Source of the DNA: Frondihabitans australicus
GTDB lineage: Bacteria; Actinomycetota; Actinomycetes; Actinomycetales; Microbacteriaceae
Length of the DNA: 64,000 nucleotides
Direction: 5' to 3'
Assembly (NCBI RefSeq): GCF_003634555.1
Contig: NZ_RBKS01000001.1
Coordinates: forward strand, 1,488,001 to 1,552,000
The number at the start of each line of letters is the position of its first letter. Positions within the stretch are counted from its first letter, which is position 1. The position numbers were made by a program, and so were the translations under genes. The notes under the pieces were generated by a model. It saw nothing but the letters and a program-made list of their open reading frames with translations. It was not told the origin of the DNA and made no database searches. Of this stretch, positions 9,559 through 22,712 are shown piece by piece.

Positions 9559-10452
9559 TTACTTGCTCGAGCTGTCGGCGCCTGCGGCGACCGGGGTGGT
9601 GTTGGTGGGGTTGTTCGTGTTCTGGTCGTACTTGTTGCCGAGATCACCCACGTTGCCGGCCTTGCGGAGGCTCGCCAGGTAGTCCTGGTACTGCGACGGG
9701 GTGACGACCTTCACGTTGAACAGCATGAGCGAGTGGTACTCGCCGCAGAGCTCGGCGCACTTGCCCGCGTAGGTGCCGAGCTTCTCGGGGGTGAAGTACT
9801 CGTAGTTGGTCTTGCCGGGGATCATGTCCTTCTTGTAGAGGAAGTCGATCACCCAGAAGGAGTGGATCACGTCGCGCGACTTGAGGATGATCTTGACGCT
9901 CTCACCCTTGGGGAGGTACAGGACGGGCAGTTTCGACTCGTCGATGTTGCCTCCGCCGAGCTCCTGCGCCTGGATGCCCTGGTAGTAGACGCTCTTGGAC
10001 TTGTCGGCGGTGTTCATGTAGTTGAAGTCCCATGCCCAGCGCTTGCCGTAGACCGTGATCGTGGCGTCGGGGTGGGCCGTGGGCTTCTCGATCGCCGACT
10101 GGTCGGTCGCGGTGAAGAAGAAGAAGCCGAGCACGAGGAACAGCGGCACGATCGTGTAGAAGATCTCGATCGGCATGTTGTAGCGCATCTGCACCGGGAG
10201 GCCGGTCTGGTTCTTGCGGCGGCGGTAGACGACGACGGCCCAGATGATGAGGCCCCAGGTGATGAGGCCGACGCCGAGGAGCACGATCCAGGAGGTGACC
10301 CAGAGGCCGATGACGCTCGAGGTGTGGTTCGTAACGCCCGCCGAGCTCGGGAGCCAGCCCTTGAGCTCCTGCTGGGAGCAGCCGGACAGAGCGAGGATCA
10401 GGCCGGCCGCCGCGGGGATGGCTGCCAGACGAAGTCGACGTTTTGAGCGCAC
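9559..10452 (-). CDS. ctaC: Cytochrome c oxidase subunit II
   Basis: Subunit II carries the CuA centre that receives electrons from QcrC. The N-terminus has a signal sequence ending in a lipobox-like LSGC, so it may be lipid-modified. Two membrane helices follow (about residues 45-67 and 90-112). The CuA ligands are in H-S-F-W-V-I-D and in [14 protein letters not shown]. The start is a GTG at 10452 with an AGAGG ribosome-binding site 5 nt upstream. The C-terminus carries an Asn/Thr/Ser-rich tail. It heads the ctaC-ctaD-ctaF operon. Confidence 0.95.
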   Translation of the reverse strand: MRSKRRLRLAAIPAAAGLILALSGCSQQELKGWLPSSAGVTNHTSSVIGLWVTSWIVLLGVGLITWGLIIWAVVVYRRRKNQTGLPVQMRYNMPIEIFYTIVPLFLVLGFFFFTATDQSAIEKPTAHPDATITVYGKRWAWDFNYMNTADKSKSVYYQGIQAQELGGGNIDESKLPVLYLPKGESVKIILKSRDVIHSFWVIDFLYKKDMIPGKTNYEYFTPEKLGTYAGKCAELCGEYHSLMLFNVKVVTPSQYQDYLASLRKAGNVGDLGNKYDQNTNNPTNTTPVAAGADSSSK

Positions 10453-10518
10453 TGTTACCTCTCGGATGACGCGTGTGTGGGGCGCGTTCAGGCTCTCAGT
10501 AAGAGACGGAACATGCTT

Positions 10519-10524
10519 AGCCTA
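10519..10524 (-). promoter_or_regulatory. Probable -10 box for ctaC
   Basis: TAGGCT on the minus strand would give a 5' leader of about 60 nt that includes the AGAGG site. The same hexamer is found as a -10 box before trpD, dnaE, aroG and the polyprenyl synthase gene. Confidence 0.4.
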
Positions 10525-10596
10525 CTCGCAGAGACGGGGTGCTTTTGTCGCAGGCGCGGGCGGGTCTGTCGACTCCGAGACGAAAAACCCGGCCCG

Positions 10597-10640
10597 ACGA
10601 CGAAGGGGAACCATCCGTCTGGATGATTCCCCTTCGTCGT
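10597..10640 (-). terminator. Terminator of the erpA-like gene
   Basis: A 20-bp stem with one mismatch (10597-10616 with 10621-10640) starts 12 bp after the stop codon. A T-run follows on the minus strand at about 10585-10589. It separates the gene from the ctaC promoter. Confidence 0.8.
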
Positions 10641-10652
10641 CTGGAAGCGACC

Positions 10653-11024
10653 TCAGTGGAAGCTGTCACCGCAGGCGCAGGAGCCCTGGGCGTTCGGGTT
10701 GTCGATGGTGAAACCCTGCTTCTCGATCGTGTCTTCGAAGTCGATCGAGGCGCCGTCGAGGTACGGCACGCTCATCTTGTCGACGACGACCTCGACGCCG
10801 TCGAAGTCGCGCGTGGCGTCGTTCTCGAGCAGGCGCTCGTCGAAATAGAGCTGGTAGATGAGCCCCGAGCAGCCGCCGGGCTGCACCGCGACGCGGAGGC
10901 GAAGGTCGTCACGCCCCTCCTGCGCGAGGAGGTTCTTGACCTTGGTCGCCGCCTGGTCGGTGAGCAGCACGCCGTGCGTGGGGCCGTCGACGAGGGTGTC
11001 GATGGCGGTGGCGGTGTCTGTCAT
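10653..11024 (-). CDS. erpA: A-type iron-sulfur carrier protein
   Basis: A 123-aa A-type carrier that delivers Fe-S clusters to apoproteins. The three conserved cysteines are present: one in PGGCSG and two in the C-terminal SCACG. The N-terminus carries about 25 extra residues before the conserved LTDQAATKVKNLL. The ATG at 11024 is preceded by AGGAGG at 6 nt; longer frames upstream are not needed. The assignment to ErpA rather than IscA/SufA rests on its stand-alone position upstream of the oxidase genes, where QcrA needs a [2Fe-2S] cluster, so the exact name is tentative. Confidence 0.88.
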   Translation of the reverse strand: MTDTATAIDTLVDGPTHGVLLTDQAATKVKNLLAQEGRDDLRLRVAVQPGGCSGLIYQLYFDERLLENDATRDFDGVEVVVDKMSVPYLDGASIDFEDTIEKQGFTIDNPNAQGSCACGDSFH

Positions 11025-11106
11025 TGGTGCCTCCTTCGAGCTGAGGGGTGCGCAGAGGCGCACGATACTTCCAGTGTAAGCAGGAGCCCACGAACAGTCG
11101 AGCGCA

Positions 11107-12522
11107 TCACAGCCGACGCGCGTCGAGCCTCGCCAGCAGGAGAGCCTCGCCGAGGATCGACCGGTGGAAGACGCCGAGGTGCTGGGACTCGTTCGGGCTG
11201 TGGGCACGCGTGTCGGGGTCCTCGACTCCGGTCACCAGGATCTGCGCCTCGGGGAAGGCGTCGTGGAGGTCGGAGATGAACGGGATCGACCCGCCGATGC
11301 CCGTCTCGACCGGCTCGGCGCCCCAGGCCTCGCCCAGGGCCGCCATGCCCTCGGCGAAGCCCCAGCCGGACGTGTCGACGAGGAAGGGGTTGCCGCGGTC
11401 GACGTCGCTGATCTCGACGACGGCACCCCAGGGCGCGTGGGCGAGGAGGTGGTCGCGGAGGGCCTCGAACGCCTCGTCGGCCGTCTGGCCCGGGGCGACC
11501 CGCGCGCTGATGCGCACGGAGGTCGACGGCGAGAGCGTGTTCGACGCGTTCGCGACCGACGGCGCGTCGATGCCGGTGACCGTGATCGACGGCTGCGACC
11601 AGAGTCGGCTGAGGATGTGGCCCGTTCCGATGGGGGCGACGCCCGGCAGGAGGGCTGCCTCCTCGCGGAGCTGGGACTCGGGGAAGTCGGGGTACTCGGC
11701 GTCGCGGGAGGTGAGCCCGGCGACATTCACGGATCCTGCGTCGTCATGCAGGGTGCTGAGCAGCCTGATCATCGCCATCATGCCGTCGGGGACGGCGCCG
11801 CCGTACATGCCGGAGTGGGAAGCGTGCTCGAGGGTCTTGACCGTCAGCCGGAAGGTGACATTGCCGCGCAGCCCGACGGTGAGGGCGGGGATCTCGGTGG
11901 ACCAGTTGTCGGCGTCGGCCACGATGATGAGGTCGGCGGCGAGCTGGTCGTGGTGCTGGGCGAGGAAGTTCGTGAACGAGCGGGAGCCGAACTCCTCCTC
12001 CCCCTCGATGAACAGGACGATGCCGACCTTCAGGTCGTCGCCGAGCACCTCCTTCACGGCGCGGAGGGCGGCCACGTGGGTCATGACGCCGGCCTTGTCG
12101 TCGGACGCGCCTCGGCCGTACAGGCGGTCGCCGCGCACGGTCGGCTCGAACGGCGGGGTCTCCCAGAGCTCGTCGTCGCCCTGCGGCTGGACGTCGTGGT
12201 GCGCGTACAGCAGCACGGTGGGGCGGCCGTCCTTCGCCGCGCGCGTCGCGAGGACGGCGGGATGCCCCAGGGTCTCGCCCTCGATCGGCGCGCGGCTCGT
12301 CCGGACCTCGTCGAAGAGGCCCGTGCCCTCGACGAGGGCCGCCACCGCGTCCGCGCTCGCCTCGACGGCCGCGGGGTCGAAGGCGTCCCACGACACCGAG
12401 GGGATCCGCACGAGCGCCGAGAGATCGGCGATCGAGGCGGGCAGACCGCCCTGGACGGCCTCGCGCAGCCTTCCTGCGAGTTCCGGGTCGGTCGGGCGTG
12501 CGGACTGTGAGGTCTCGGTCAT
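11107..12522 (-). CDS. M20-family metallodipeptidase
   Basis: A cytoplasmic di-zinc peptidase (471 aa) of the M20/ArgE-DapE-CPG2 group, closest in layout to PepV/CNDP-like dipeptidases. Metal-binding segments are YAHHDVQPQGDDELW, GRGASDDKAG and the catalytic EGEEEFGS. The lid/dimerisation domain lies between about residues 210 and 370. The ATG at 12522 has a TAAGAT -10 box 8 nt upstream, so the transcript may be leaderless. It is divergent from the DUF3043 gene across a 43-bp gap. The substrate cannot be told from sequence. Confidence 0.9.
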   Translation of the reverse strand: MTETSQSARPTDPELAGRLREAVQGGLPASIADLSALVRIPSVSWDAFDPAAVEASADAVAALVEGTGLFDEVRTSRAPIEGETLGHPAVLATRAAKDGRPTVLLYAHHDVQPQGDDELWETPPFEPTVRGDRLYGRGASDDKAGVMTHVAALRAVKEVLGDDLKVGIVLFIEGEEEFGSRSFTNFLAQHHDQLAADLIIVADADNWSTEIPALTVGLRGNVTFRLTVKTLEHASHSGMYGGAVPDGMMAMIRLLSTLHDDAGSVNVAGLTSRDAEYPDFPESQLREEAALLPGVAPIGTGHILSRLWSQPSITVTGIDAPSVANASNTLSPSTSVRISARVAPGQTADEAFEALRDHLLAHAPWGAVVEISDVDRGNPFLVDTSGWGFAEGMAALGEAWGAEPVETGIGGSIPFISDLHDAFPEAQILVTGVEDPDTRAHSPNESQHLGVFHRSILGEALLLARLDARRL

Positions 12523-12530
12523 GACAGGTA

Positions 12531-12536
12531 ATCTTA
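12531..12536 (-). promoter_or_regulatory. -10 box of a probable leaderless dipeptidase promoter
   Basis: TAAGAT on the minus strand lies 8 nt before the ATG. An overlapping TAATCT on the plus strand (12529-12534) could serve the divergent DUF3043 gene, so the two promoters may compete. Confidence 0.4.
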
Positions 12537-12565
12537 GGTGTCCGACTTTCTACCGAGGATCTCCC

Positions 12566-13147
12566 GTGGCCAAGGCACCCATCATCTCCCCCGACAACTC
12601 CGGCTCGTCCGCCACCGACTCCAAGGGCGGCGCACCGGTCGGGAAGGGGCACGCCACTCCCACCCGCAGGGAGCGCGAGAAGGCCAACCAGCGTCCCCTC
12701 GTCGCCAAGGGCAAAGAGGCGCAGAAGGCGCAGCGCGACCGCGTCGCCGCCGAGCGCGAGCGTGCCCGCATCGGCATGGCGAACGGCGAGGAGAAGTACA
12801 TGCCGGCCCGCGACCGTGGCCCGCAGCGCCGGTTCGTCCGCGACTACGTCGACGCCCGCTTCTCCGTCGGCGAGCTGCTGATCCCCGCGATGGTCGTCGT
12901 CCTTGTGCTCACGGCCGTGCCGGCCGTGTCGGCCTACGGCACGTACATCATCTGGGGCTACCTGATCCTGGCGATCATCGACATCGCGCTGCTCGTGCGC
13001 CGCCTCAACCGCAAGCTGGCCGCGAAGTTCGGCGCATCGAACGCCGAGCGCGGTCTCACGATGTACGTCGCCACGCGCGCAGCGTCGCTCCGCATCATGC
13101 GGACCCCGCGCCCGCAGGTGAAGCGCGGCCAGTTCCCGCAGGAGTAG
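12566..13147 (+). CDS. DUF3043 family membrane protein
   Basis: A 193-aa protein of the actinobacterial DUF3043 family, function unknown. The N-terminal half is hydrophilic and rich in Lys, Arg and Glu, with a conserved PTRREREKANQRPL segment. Two membrane helices follow (about residues 109-129 and 133-153), then a basic tail. The GTG at 12566 has a GAGG ribosome-binding site 7 nt upstream; the frame stays open far upstream but that part is antisense to the dipeptidase gene. Confidence 0.85.
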   Translation: MAKAPIISPDNSGSSATDSKGGAPVGKGHATPTRREREKANQRPLVAKGKEAQKAQRDRVAAERERARIGMANGEEKYMPARDRGPQRRFVRDYVDARFSVGELLIPAMVVVLVLTAVPAVSAYGTYIIWGYLILAIIDIALLVRRLNRKLAAKFGASNAERGLTMYVATRAASLRIMRTPRPQVKRGQFPQE

Positions 13148-13191
13148 CGCCCTCCCGCAAGCGCGGCGCTGTCTTGTTGGACTAGCGCGGC

Positions 13192-14259
13192 TCAGCGCTT
13201 CGTGCGCAGCTCTCGCAGCCCGCGGTTGATCATGCGCGCCCAGAGCGGGCCGAGGTAGAGGAACCCGGTGTAGCCCTGCACCAGGGTGGCACCGGCGTCG
13301 ACGCGCTCCTGCACGTCGCTCGCCGTGAACACTCCCCCGACGGAGATCACGCACAGGTCGGCCGGAGCTGTGGCGCGGATGAGGCGCAGGACTTCGAGCG
13401 AGCGAGCGGCGAGGGGTGCGCCGGAGAGTCCGCCTGCTCCTGCGCCCTCGACCTCGCGGCCCGAGGAGGCGAGCCCGTCTCGAGACAGCGTCGTGTTCGT
13501 GGCGATGACGCCGGCGAGGCCGAGTTCGACGACGAGGGCGGTGACGCGGGTCACGGCGTCGTCTTCGAGGTCGGGGGCGATCTTGACCAGGACGGGGGTG
13601 CGACCGGCCGCGTCGCGCACGGCGGTCAGCAGCGGCGCCAGACGGTCGATCTCCTGGAGGCCGCGGAGGCCCGGAGTGTTCGGCGACGAGACGTTCACGG
13701 CGAGGTAGTCGGCGAGGGGCGCCAGCAGCCGGGTCGAGACGAGGTAGTCGTCGACCGCGTCGTCAACGTCGACCACGCGGCTCTTGCCGATGTTCACGCC
13801 GATCACCGGCCGGTGGCGGATGTGCCGGGCGCGCCCGACCTCGCCGGCGGCCTTGACCGCGCCGCCGTTGTTGAAGCCCATGCGGTTGACGACGGCGTGG
13901 TCCTTCACGAGACGGAAGAGCCGCGGCTTCTCGTTGCCGGGCTGAGGCCGGGCCGTGATCGTGCCCACCTCGACGTGACCGAAGCCGAGCACGCCGAGCC
14001 CGGCGATGCCCCGGGCGTCTTTGTCGAAGCCCGCAGCGACGCCGAACGGCGACGGGAAGGTCAGGCCGAGAGTCTCCACGCGCAGCGACCGGTGCGGCTT
14101 CGTGAAGGTCCGCACGATCGTGCCGAGGCGGAGCTTCGGAATGGCGCGGATGAACGCGAACGCGAAGTGGTGCGCCTTCTCGGGGTCCATGCGGACGAAG
14201 AAGGTGCGGAAGACGAACTGGTAGAGGCCGGAGTCGGGAACGCTCGCGCTCTCGCTCAT
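13192..14259 (-). CDS. pyrD: Dihydroorotate dehydrogenase (quinone), class 2
   Basis: Membrane-associated flavoenzyme that oxidises dihydroorotate to orotate with quinone as acceptor. The protein (355 aa) has the N-terminal amphipathic helix region typical of class 2, the [10 protein letters not shown] flavin segment, NRMGFNN, and the catalytic serine in [11 protein letters not shown]. The ATG at 14259 overlaps the nrdR stop by 4 bp (ATGA), so the two are translationally coupled. No other pyr gene is nearby. Confidence 0.95.
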   Translation of the reverse strand: MSESASVPDSGLYQFVFRTFFVRMDPEKAHHFAFAFIRAIPKLRLGTIVRTFTKPHRSLRVETLGLTFPSPFGVAAGFDKDARGIAGLGVLGFGHVEVGTITARPQPGNEKPRLFRLVKDHAVVNRMGFNNGGAVKAAGEVGRARHIRHRPVIGVNIGKSRVVDVDDAVDDYLVSTRLLAPLADYLAVNVSSPNTPGLRGLQEIDRLAPLLTAVRDAAGRTPVLVKIAPDLEDDAVTRVTALVVELGLAGVIATNTTLSRDGLASSGREVEGAGAGGLSGAPLAARSLEVLRLIRATAPADLCVISVGGVFTASDVQERVDAGATLVQGYTGFLYLGPLWARMINRGLRELRTKR

Positions 14260-14741
14260 TCGGCGACCGCCCCCGACGTCTGCGCCGGGCGGTCGCGGTG
14301 CTCGACGCGGAGCTGGCGAATCGCCTCGTCGAAGTCGTCGAGCGAGTCGAACGCCTGGTAGACGCTGGCGAACCGGAGGTAGGCCACCTCGTCGAGGTCG
14401 CGGAGGGGCGGCAGGATCGCGAGACCCACCTCGTTCGCATCGATCTGCGACGCCCCCGACGCCCGCACGGCCTCTTCCACCTTCTGGGCGAGCACGGCGA
14501 GGTCGCCGTCGGTGACGGGGCGACCCTGGCAGGCCTTGCGGACGCCCGAGATGATCTTCTCGCGGCTGAACGGCTCGAGCACGCCGTTGCGCTTGATCAC
14601 CGCGAGGCTCGCGGTCTCGGTCGTCGAGAAGCGCCGGCCGCAGTTGGGGCACTGCCGACGGCGGCGGATCGACGTGCCGTCGTCGCTCGTTCGGGAGTCG
14701 ACGACTCGGCTGTCGGGGTGGCGGCAGAAGGGGCAGAACAT
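14256..14741 (-). CDS. nrdR: Transcriptional repressor NrdR
   Basis: NrdR senses ATP/dATP and represses ribonucleotide reductase genes. The 161-aa protein has the N-terminal zinc ribbon (CPFC at 3-6, CPNC at about 31-34) and an ATP-cone domain (about residues 46-136) beginning [22 protein letters not shown] site precedes the ATG. It is followed by pyrD with a 4-bp overlap, pairing a dNTP-pool sensor with a pyrimidine synthesis gene. No nrd structural gene lies in the window. Confidence 0.95.
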   Translation of the reverse strand: MFCPFCRHPDSRVVDSRTSDDGTSIRRRRQCPNCGRRFSTTETASLAVIKRNGVLEPFSREKIISGVRKACQGRPVTDGDLAVLAQKVEEAVRASGASQIDANEVGLAILPPLRDLDEVAYLRFASVYQAFDSLDDFDEAIRQLRVEHRDRPAQTSGAVAE

Positions 14742-14753
14742 ATCGCCTCCAGT

Positions 14754-16064
14754 CTACGGACGGCGCAGCCGCGCGCTGACGGCCTCGCCGTGCGCCGGCA
14801 GCATCTCGGCGCCGGAGAGGGCGACGAGGCGCTCCGCGACCGCGGCCAGCGGCTCGGCCTCGTAGCGCACGATCTGCTGCGGGCGCAGGAACGTGAACGC
14901 CCCGAGCCCCGACGAGTACCGCGCCTGGCCGCCGGTCGGCAGGATGTGGTTCGAGCCGGCGAGGTAGTCCCCCAGGCTGACCGGCGTGTGCGCGCCGACG
15001 AAGATCGCGCCGGCATCGTCGATCAGCCCGAGCACGGCGTCGTCGTCGGCGGTCTGGATCTCGAGGTGCTCGGGGCCGTAGGCGTTGCTGAAGCTCGCCG
15101 CGGCGGCGAGGTCGTCCACGACGACGAGGGTCGACTGCGGGCCGGTCAACGCGGCGCGCACACGATCGGCCGACGCGGTGAGCGGACTCAGGCGGGCGAC
15201 CTCGGCGTCGACGGCGGACGCGAAGTCGGCGGAGTCGGTAACCAGGATCGCCGAGGCCTGCTCGTCGTGCTCCGCTTGGCTGATGAGGTCGACGGCGACG
15301 AGCGTCGCGTCGGCCGAGTCGTCGGCGATGACGAGGATCTCGGTGGCCCCCGCCTCGGCGTCGATGCCGACGCGCCCCTGCACGAGGCGCTTCGCGGCGG
15401 CGACGTAGTTGTTGCCGGGGCCGGTGATGACCTGCACAGGAGCCAGCCCGATCGACTCCACGCCGTACGCCAGCGCGGCGATCGCGCCTGCGCCGCCCAT
15501 GGCGTAGACCTCGTCGATGCCGAGGAGCCCGGCCGCCCCGAGGATCGCGGGGTGCACGGACCCGCCGAACTCCGCCTGGGCCGGCGACGCGAGCGCGATC
15601 TGCGCGACACCGGCGACCTGGGCGGGGACGACGTTCATGACGACGCTCGACGGGTAGACGGCCTTCCCGCCGGGCACGTACACGCCGGCACGCGACACGG
15701 GCTGCCAGCGCTGCACGATCGAGGCGCCCGGGGCCGGGTGGGTGACCTGCTCGCCGGGCACCTGGGCGCGGCTCGAGGCGGTGACCCGGGCGATCGACTC
15801 GGTCAGGGCCTCGCGCACGAGCGGGTCGAGCTCGTCGACGGCACGCAGGATCGCGGATCGCTCGACGCGGATCGCCTCGGGCCGCACGCGATCGAACCTC
15901 TCCGCCTGGTCGAGCAGCGCCTGCACTCCGTGCTCGCGAACCGCGTCGACGATCGAGGTCGCGGCCTCGATCGCGACGCCGACGTCGAGCGACGCGCGAG
16001 GGACGAGGGCCAGCAGCTGGCTCGGGCTGAGGGTCTGACCGCGGAGGTCGGTGATCGTCATCAT
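14754..16064 (-). CDS. hisD: Histidinol dehydrogenase
   Basis: HisD performs the final two NAD-dependent oxidations of histidine synthesis. The protein (436 aa) has the family length and the conserved segments PGGKAVYPSSV, VITGPGNNYV and GPEHLEIQ, with zinc and catalytic Glu/His residues in the latter regions. Two adjacent ATG codons (16064 and 16061) are equally good starts, with GGAG upstream. The other his genes are not next to it in this window. The gene lies 12 bp upstream of nrdR on the same strand. Confidence 0.95.
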   Translation of the reverse strand: MMTITDLRGQTLSPSQLLALVPRASLDVGVAIEAATSIVDAVREHGVQALLDQAERFDRVRPEAIRVERSAILRAVDELDPLVREALTESIARVTASSRAQVPGEQVTHPAPGASIVQRWQPVSRAGVYVPGGKAVYPSSVVMNVVPAQVAGVAQIALASPAQAEFGGSVHPAILGAAGLLGIDEVYAMGGAGAIAALAYGVESIGLAPVQVITGPGNNYVAAAKRLVQGRVGIDAEAGATEILVIADDSADATLVAVDLISQAEHDEQASAILVTDSADFASAVDAEVARLSPLTASADRVRAALTGPQSTLVVVDDLAAAASFSNAYGPEHLEIQTADDDAVLGLIDDAGAIFVGAHTPVSLGDYLAGSNHILPTGGQARYSSGLGAFTFLRPQQIVRYEAEPLAAVAERLVALSGAEMLPAHGEAVSARLRRP

Positions 16065-16143
16065 GGCCGCTCCAGGGTACCGGCCCGACCCGAGTGTGAC
16101 GGCGGGCCGAAGGGCTCGTGCGTCACCCGGCGCCGCTGTCGGC

Positions 16144-19653
<3,510 letters not shown>

Positions 19654-19685
19654 AGAATCGCCGCCCTTTCGACTGGAGGGATTCC

Positions 19686-19691
19686 AGCCTA
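19686..19691 (-). promoter_or_regulatory. Probable -10 box for dnaE
   Basis: TAGGCT on the minus strand, in the 84-bp gap between rluD and dnaE, would give a leader of about 25-30 nt. Confidence 0.4.
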
Positions 19692-19737
19692 AGGGGCACC
19701 GCCGACACCGTTCGGCGTGTCGCGACGGGAGAGTCGC

Positions 19738-20661
19738 CTACGCGCCCCGAAGCACTTCAAGTGCCGCTTGAAGGTCTGCCAGATACGGCGAGACGAACTC
19801 GACCCGCTCCCCCGTCGCCGGGTGGTCGAAGCCCAGCCGGACGGCGTGGAGCCACTGCCGGGTGAGGCCGAGGCGGGCGCTCAGCGTCGGGTCGGCGCCG
19901 TAGAGCGCGTCGCCGACGCAGGGGTGGCGCTGCGCCGCCATGTGCACCCGGATCTGGTGCGTGCGACCGGTCTCGAGGTGGATCTCGAGCAGCGACGCGG
20001 CGGGGAACGCCTCGACGGTCTCGTAGTGCGTCACGCTCGGCTTGCCGTCGCTCACGACGGCGAACTTCCAGGACGACGACGGGTGCCGGCCGAGGGGTGC
20101 GTCGATCGTGCCGGCGAGGGGATCCGGGTGTCCCTGGACCACGGCGTTGTAGATCTTGTCGACCGTGCGCTCCTTGAAGGCGCGCTTCAGCAGCGTGTAG
20201 GCGCGCTCGCTCTTCGCGACGACCATGAGGCCGGAGGTGCCCACGTCGAGCCGGTGCACGATGCCGGCGCGCTCGGCGGCGCCGCTCGTGGCGATGCGGA
20301 AGCCGGCGGCGGCCAGGCCGCCGAGCACCGTGGGGCCGGTCCAGCCGACCGACGGGTGAGCCGCGACGCCCGCGGGCTTGTCGACCACCACGATGTCGTC
20401 GTCGTCGAAGACGATGCCGAGCCCGGGCACGTCGACCGCGACCACGCGGGGCTCTTCCTTGGGGGTCCAGGTCACTTCGAGCCAGGCACCGGCTTCCAGG
20501 CGGTCGGACTTCCCGACCGGGCGCTGGTCGACGCTCACGCCGCCCTGCGAGGCCACCTCGGCGGCGAAGGTGCGGCTGAAGCCGAGCAGCTTGGCCAGGG
20601 CCGCGTCGACCCGCTCTCCGGCGAGGCCGTCGGGCACCGGCAGGGCGCGGGTCTCGCTCAC
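19738..20661 (-). CDS. rluD: RluA-family 23S rRNA pseudouridine synthase
   Basis: The protein (307 aa) has an N-terminal S4 RNA-binding domain (about residues 10-70) and the RluA catalytic domain with [12 protein letters not shown], in which the aspartate is the nucleophile. The GTG at 20661 overlaps the lspA stop by 4 bp (GTGA). lspA-rluD pairs are common in Actinobacteria and Firmicutes, which supports the name, although the target uridines cannot be read from the sequence. Confidence 0.9.
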   Translation of the reverse strand: MSETRALPVPDGLAGERVDAALAKLLGFSRTFAAEVASQGGVSVDQRPVGKSDRLEAGAWLEVTWTPKEEPRVVAVDVPGLGIVFDDDDIVVVDKPAGVAAHPSVGWTGPTVLGGLAAAGFRIATSGAAERAGIVHRLDVGTSGLMVVAKSERAYTLLKRAFKERTVDKIYNAVVQGHPDPLAGTIDAPLGRHPSSSWKFAVVSDGKPSVTHYETVEAFPAASLLEIHLETGRTHQIRVHMAAQRHPCVGDALYGADPTLSARLGLTRQWLHAVRLGFDHPATGERVEFVSPYLADLQAALEVLRGA

Positions 20662-21341
20662 GGCCGGGTCTCCGTCGACTCGTCGACGCTCGACTCGCCG
20701 ACGCTCGCCGAGTCGACGCTCGCCGAGTCGACCGGGCCGGCGGCGGGCGCAGGATCCGACACCCGCGCGCCCGAGGTCTTCCCTGCGCGCTTGCCGTCCA
20801 GCCCGATGCCGAGCAGCGACAGCAGCAGGAGAAGTCCCATGCTCGACACGATGAAGGTGTCGGCGATGTTGAAGATCGCCGGGAGGATCCACGGCAGGTA
20901 GATGAAGTCGACCACGTGCCCGACGCCGAAGCCGGGCTCTCGGAAGAGGCGGTCGGTGAGGTTGCCGCAGGTGCCGCCGAGGAGCATGCCGAGCATGAGC
21001 GCCCAGCGGAGCGACTGGATCCTGCGGATCAGGACGATCACGGCGACGACGACGGCGACCGCGGCGATCGAGAAGATCCAGGTCTGGCCGGTTGCGAGCG
21101 AGAAGGCGGCGCCCGGGTTCTTGACGAAGTGCAGGTGGATGATGCCGCCGAGGATCGGGGTGTCCTCCCCGATCGTCATCGTCGAGACGACGAGGTGCTT
21201 CGTGCCCTGGTCGAGCAGATAGACCACGACCGCGACGAAGGCCAGTGTCAGCAGAACGCGGACACTGGCCTTCTTCGCTGGTGTGCTCGACCGGGGCGAC
21301 GGCTCAGTTGGAGCCAAAGCCCTGGAAGCTCGCGGGAGCAC
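20658..21341 (-). CDS. lspA: Lipoprotein signal peptidase
   Basis: Signal peptidase II cleaves prolipoproteins at the lipobox cysteine. Four membrane helices are visible, with catalytic aspartates in GNLTDRLF and FNIADTF. A C-terminal tail of about 50 residues, rich in Ser, Asp and Glu and partly built from a repeated 15-bp unit (SVDSA-like), extends beyond the family core. The start is uncertain: GTG at 21341 (38-bp overlap with divIVA) or TTG at 21317 (14-bp overlap); neither has a clear ribosome-binding site, so translation is probably coupled to divIVA. Confidence 0.9.
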   Translation of the reverse strand: MLPRASRALAPTEPSPRSSTPAKKASVRVLLTLAFVAVVVYLLDQGTKHLVVSTMTIGEDTPILGGIIHLHFVKNPGAAFSLATGQTWIFSIAAVAVVVAVIVLIRRIQSLRWALMLGMLLGGTCGNLTDRLFREPGFGVGHVVDFIYLPWILPAIFNIADTFIVSSMGLLLLLSLLGIGLDGKRAGKTSGARVSDPAPAAGPVDSASVDSASVGESSVDESTETRP

Positions 21342-22155
21342 TCGACTGGGCGGCGACGGGCTCGGGCGCGGAGCCCGACGTCTCGCCCTCGAGGTCGCGC
21401 AGCTGGCCCTCGATGTAGCCCTTCAGCTTGGCGCGGTAGTCGCGCTCGAAGGTGCGGAGCTCGTCGACGCGGTGCTCGAGGCCGATGCGCTCGTTGTCGA
21501 GACGCTCGACCTGAGCGCGCTGCTCGCCCTCGATCTTCTGCTGGCGGGCGGTGAACTCGGCCTCGAACTGCTCGGTCTTCTGCTGCTGCTCGGTCTCGAG
21601 CTGGGCGACGCGGGCGCGGTGCTCGTTCTCGAACTGCTCGGTCTTGGCCTGCTGGTCGGCCTCGGCCTCGGAGACGATGCGGGCGGCGGTGGCGTGGCCC
21701 TCGGCGATGAGAGCGTCGCGCTTCTCGATGCCCTCGCGCACGTGCTCCTCGTGGAGTCGACGGGCGAGCTGCAGGAGGTTGTTCGTGCTCGTGGTCTCGT
21801 CCACGCTCGGGGCGACGTACGCGCCGGCGGGGGCGGCCGCAGGAGCAACCTCGGCGACGGGCTCGGGCGCAGCCACCGGCTCGGGCTCGGCGACGGGCTC
21901 AGGAGCGGCGGCCACGGGCTCAGGAGCCGGGGCGGGCGCGGCGGCAGGAGCCTCCGAAGCGGCACGCTGGGCCTCGTCGGCACGCGACTCGGCGGCGCTG
22001 AGGCGCTGGCGAAGCTCTTCGTTCTCCTGGCCGAGTCGACGGAGCTCGACGACGACCTCGTCGAGGAAGTCGTCGACTTCGTCCTGGTCGTACCCTTCGC
22101 GGAACTTGGTCGGCTGGAACCGCTTGTTGACTACGTCTTCAGGCGTCAAAGCCAT
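21304..22155 (-). CDS. divIVA: Polar growth and septum protein DivIVA (Wag31)
   Basis: Coiled-coil scaffold that marks cell poles and new septa in Actinobacteria. The 283-aa protein begins with the conserved membrane-binding region MALTPEDVVNKRF, followed by the GYDQDEVDDFLDEV segment. A low-complexity Ala/Pro/Glu/Val linker (about residues 70-125) and a long coiled coil follow. The ATG at 22155 has GAGGTGA at 6 nt upstream. It is part of the ftsZ-yggS-sepF-yggT-divIVA series, but a 200-bp gap to yggT suggests its own promoter. Confidence 0.96.
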   Translation of the reverse strand: MALTPEDVVNKRFQPTKFREGYDQDEVDDFLDEVVVELRRLGQENEELRQRLSAAESRADEAQRAASEAPAAAPAPAPEPVAAAPEPVAEPEPVAAPEPVAEVAPAAAPAGAYVAPSVDETTSTNNLLQLARRLHEEHVREGIEKRDALIAEGHATAARIVSEAEADQQAKTEQFENEHRARVAQLETEQQQKTEQFEAEFTARQQKIEGEQRAQVERLDNERIGLEHRVDELRTFERDYRAKLKGYIEGQLRDLEGETSGSAPEPVAAQSSAPASFQGFGSN

Positions 22156-22355
22156 TGCCGTCACCTCGGAAATCTGTGGATCGTGGTCTGTGTGGTGGCA
22201 CCCCCTGCGGAGACACCGTGCTCGCACAGCCTACAACGACAACAGTCGACCTGACCTGAAGGCTGAAGGTCGTGGCGCGAGCGATTCCTGTGGATCAGCC
22301 GATCATCCGCCGAACGCGAGAGGACGTCAAGATCCGAGCCTCAGATCATGATGTG

Positions 22356-22658
22356 TCAGAACGACGAGTGGCTGAGGTTCGACGCGATGCTCATGAGGAT
22401 CACCACGACGAGCATGACGATGCTCCAGCCGAAGTCGAGCGACACCGACCCGAGGCGGATCGGCGGGAGGACTCGCCGAAGGGCCCGGATGGGCGGATCG
22501 GTCACCGTGTAGGTCACGTCCGCGAGAACGAGCAGCGCGCCCTTCGGACGGTACGACCGGCTGACCGACTGCGTGAGGTCGTAGATGAAGCGCGCCCACA
22601 TCAGCAGGAAGAAGATGAGGAGCGCGATGTACACGATGGTCGCGATCAGGTGGATCAT
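22356..22658 (-). CDS. yggT: YggT family membrane protein
   Basis: A 100-aa membrane protein with one YGGT domain: an N-terminal helix (about 4-24), the conserved DPPIRALRRVLPPIRLG loop and a second helix (about 75-95). The family is always near divIVA/sepF in Gram-positive bacteria and is linked to division or osmotic stress, with no defined activity. It lies 54 bp after sepF; a small GC-rich hairpin (22687-22703) without a T-run is in that gap. Confidence 0.9.
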   Translation of the reverse strand: MIHLIATIVYIALLIFFLLMWARFIYDLTQSVSRSYRPKGALLVLADVTYTVTDPPIRALRRVLPPIRLGSVSLDFGWSIVMLVVVILMSIASNLSHSSF

Positions 22659-22712
22659 GGGTGGCCATCAACTCGCACGGCTCAGCGCGGGCGGTGTGCC
22701 CGCGGGGAAGAA

